Source: Bacteroidota bacterium (GTDB lineage: Bacteria > Bacteroidota > Rhodothermia > Rhodothermales > UBA10348). Taken from it: 7,747 bases of DNA. Location: assembly GCA_004356385.1 (NCBI GenBank), contig SMXL01000117.1, positions 1 to 7,747 on the forward strand, in the 5' to 3' direction. The notes beneath the pieces were generated by a model, which was given only the letters and a program-made list of their open reading frames with translations, ran no database searches and was not told the DNA's origin. Both the position numbers and the translations under genes were made by a program. Positions 6,424 to 7,747 of this stretch are shown here, in pieces. Every line of letters begins with the position of its first letter. Position 1 is the stretch's first letter.

Positions 6424-7611
6424 CTAATCAAGCGCCTCAATTATTGCTTCTGTCATCTGTTGGGTGGTTGCCGCTCCTTGCCCGATCGATTTCGATCCTC
6501 CAGGAATTCGCATCATGTCATAGGTCCGAACCCGTCCTTCGATAACCACCGACGAAACGGCCGCTCGGATACGGGTTGCCTTTTTCGACTCGTTCATATG
6601 ATCCAGCATCATGGCTGCACTCAGAATCATAGCGATCGGGTTTACGATCGACGGGTCAAGGTCAACATATTTCGGAGCCGATCCGTGTGTCGGCTCAAAC
6701 ACGGCCACATCATCGCCAATATTCCCCGAACAAGCGAAGCCCAACCCACCGACCAACCCCGCAAACGCATCCGAAACTATATCACCAAAAAGATTTCCTG
6801 AAACGATCACACCGTAATCCTCCGGGTTCTTGGTAAGCCACATCATTTGCGCGTCGATGTTCGTCGACCAGAGCTGAATGTCCGGGAAATTCTCGTGGAT
6901 CCTCCGGGCCTCCTCTTCCATCATCCCAGAAGTTTCCCGCAGTACATTGGGTTTCTCACAGACCGTAACTGAACTGTAGCCATACGTCGCTGCATATTCG
7001 AAAGCACTTTGTAATATTCTTTGACACGCGTTTCTCGTAAAAAGGCGAATAGCCATCGCAAGATCCGCGCTCGGGATTTCAGCGAAGGGTTTGTATTTCG
7101 GATGAGAGGCCAAGGCTTCGCGCACTTCGCTCGGCGGATTCGTCCACTGAATACCGCAGTACAGACCTTCGGTGTTCTGCCTGAAAACCACCACGTCGAC
7201 GGGCGGCTCTTCAAATCCACCTCCCGCTGTTTGACGCACAAAATTGAGCAAATTCCCTTCGAATGAGCGACATGGTCGAATACAAATATCCAAATTGAAT
7301 AATTGACGCATGGCCACAATCGGACTGAAATAGACCAGGCCTTGGTCCTGTAACTCTGGGCTAAGTTCAACTCCGGTCTCATTTTTGGGCTTGGAAGTAA
7401 TCGCTCCAAAGAGTCCCAATTTATGTTCACGAAGAAGATCGATCGTTCGTTCCGGGAGCGGATTTCCCTCGCTCTTCCAAAATTCCCAACCAATATCCGC
7501 GTGCACATAGTCCGCCTCGCACTCAACGGCGTCGAGTACCTTGAGTGCCTCGGGTAAAACGATTGCACCAATGCCGTCTCCGGGCATGGTTACCACAGTG
7601 GGTCTTGTCAT
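6424..7611 (-). CDS. Isocitrate/isopropylmalate dehydrogenase family enzyme
   Basis: A 395-residue metal-dependent beta-decarboxylating dehydrogenase that oxidises a 2-hydroxy acid with a neighbouring carboxylate. Family residues are present: MPGDGIG at 9-15, R102 and R112 (AMRQ, IRP), FRQNTEGLY at 143-151 with R144 and Y151, K220 in EKPN, D253 (metal), and D277/D281 in GNLFGDIVSD. The cofactor segment THGSAPKY at 308-315 has K314-Y315. The equivalent E. coli isocitrate dehydrogenase pair binds the 2'-phosphate of NADP, while typical NAD enzymes have Asp there, so NADP use is favoured. The substrate loop SPIVAMRQ at 96-103 is neither a clear E. coli isocitrate (SxN) nor a clear isopropylmalate type, so isocitrate, 3-methylmalate and isopropylmalate all remain possible. 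It lies between an aconitase-type domain (50-base gap) and CitDE (9-base gap), fitting a tricarboxylate or methyl-analogue pathway. No Shine-Dalgarno sequence is obvious before the ATG. Confidence 0.9.
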   Translation of the reverse strand: MTRPTVVTMPGDGIGAIVLPEALKVLDAVECEADYVHADIGWEFWKSEGNPLPERTIDLLREHKLGLFGAITSKPKNETGVELSPELQDQGLVYFSPIVAMRQLFNLDICIRPCRSFEGNLLNFVRQTAGGGFEEPPVDVVVFRQNTEGLYCGIQWTNPPSEVREALASHPKYKPFAEIPSADLAMAIRLFTRNACQRILQSAFEYAATYGYSSVTVCEKPNVLRETSGMMEEEARRIHENFPDIQLWSTNIDAQMMWLTKNPEDYGVIVSGNLFGDIVSDAFAGLVGGLGFACSGNIGDDVAVFEPTHGSAPKYVDLDPSIVNPIAMILSAAMMLDHMNESKKATRIRAAVSSVVIEGRVRTYDMMRIPGGSKSIGQGAATTQQMTEAIIEALD

Positions 7612-7621
7612 AGGGTTATTC

Positions 7622-7647
7622 GTTCAGAATAATGTGGATTATTAAAC
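7622..7647. promoter_or_regulatory. Inverted repeat just upstream of the dehydrogenase gene
   Basis: AATAAT (7628-7633) and ATTATT (7638-7643) form a perfect 6-base dyad around GTGG. GTT (7622-7624) and AAC (7645-7647) flank it as outer arms with unequal spacers. It occupies the middle of the 50-base gap, ending about 10 bases from the ATG. It could be an operator or a weak RNA hairpin affecting translation. The stem is all A/T and has no T tract, so it is unlikely to be a terminator. Confidence 0.3.
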
Positions 7648-7661
7648 AGGGATTGAGCGGA

Positions 7662-7747
7662 CTAGGAAATTCCCAATCGATTCTTGACCACATTCTCAAT
7701 ACCACCCGCAACAACGAGTGATTGGGGTACGGATCCGAGAGGCTGGA
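7662..7747 (-). CDS. C-terminal end of probable aconitase/isopropylmalate dehydratase small domain (partial)
   Basis: Only the last 27 codons and a TAG stop are inside the window. The frame reads SVPQSLVVAGGIENVVKNRL near its end, resembling the close of LeuD-type small subunits and of single-chain bacterial aconitases, where a hydrophobic helix is followed by an AGG(L/I)xNxVKxR-like tail. Such enzymes isomerise citrate/isocitrate, isopropylmalate or citramalate-type hydroxy acids by dehydration and rehydration. A swivel-domain protein fits its place directly before an isocitrate/isopropylmalate-type dehydrogenase. With so little sequence, a separate small subunit cannot be told from the end of a full-length aconitase. 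The other two frames on this strand give no recognisable protein. Confidence 0.55.
   Translation of the reverse strand, partial: QPLGSVPQSLVVAGGIENVVKNRLGIS

Noticed and set aside
6921..7571. Long open frame of 216 codons on the minus strand inside the dehydrogenase gene
   Set aside because: It overlaps the well-supported dehydrogenase in another frame, has no recognisable motif, and its composition looks like a shifted reading of that gene.

Overview
The window carries seven protein genes, all on the minus strand, so they are transcribed from high to low coordinates. Two are cut by the window edges. The base composition looks balanced to mildly GC-rich, and start codons mostly lack a clear Shine-Dalgarno sequence. 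A PorV/PorQ-type outer-membrane protein lies next to a secreted M28 peptidase. Together these suggest a Gram-negative member of the Bacteroidota/Rhodothermota/Balneolota (FCB) group. That placement is an inference and the exact lineage cannot be read from the sequence.

Region 1 (about 3575-7747) is a metabolic cluster. In transcription order it holds the C-terminal tail of a probable aconitase/isopropylmalate-dehydratase small domain, an isocitrate/isopropylmalate-dehydrogenase-family enzyme, a protein that fuses the citrate lyase acyl carrier (CitD) to the beta subunit (CitE), and the citrate lyase alpha subunit (CitF). Gaps are 50, 9 and 41 bases, consistent with one operon. CitDE and CitF together hold all three structural functions of citrate or citramalate lyase. 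The accessory genes citC, citX and citG are not visible. The enzymes could join citrate, isocitrate and 2-oxoglutarate to citrate cleavage, or handle the methyl analogues citramalate, citraconate, 3-methylmalate and 2-oxobutyrate. The sequence alone does not decide between these.

Region 2 (about 1-3482) looks unrelated. It holds a secreted zinc M28 peptidase, the 16S rRNA m5C967 methyltransferase RsmB 20 bases further on, and the first 143 residues of a PorV/PorQ-family outer-membrane protein. A 92-base AT-rich gap with a possible -10 element separates the peptidase from citF and is the most likely boundary between transcription units.

The points most worth a second look are the CitD-CitE fusion and its unusual carrier-serine region, the citrate-lyase/aconitase/dehydrogenase cluster without maturation genes, the divergent CitF motif, and a 3 x 12-base tandem repeat that provides three in-frame ATGs for the outer-membrane protein. 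No RNA gene, CRISPR array, insertion sequence or integrase was seen, and no gene-free stretch exceeds 300 bases.
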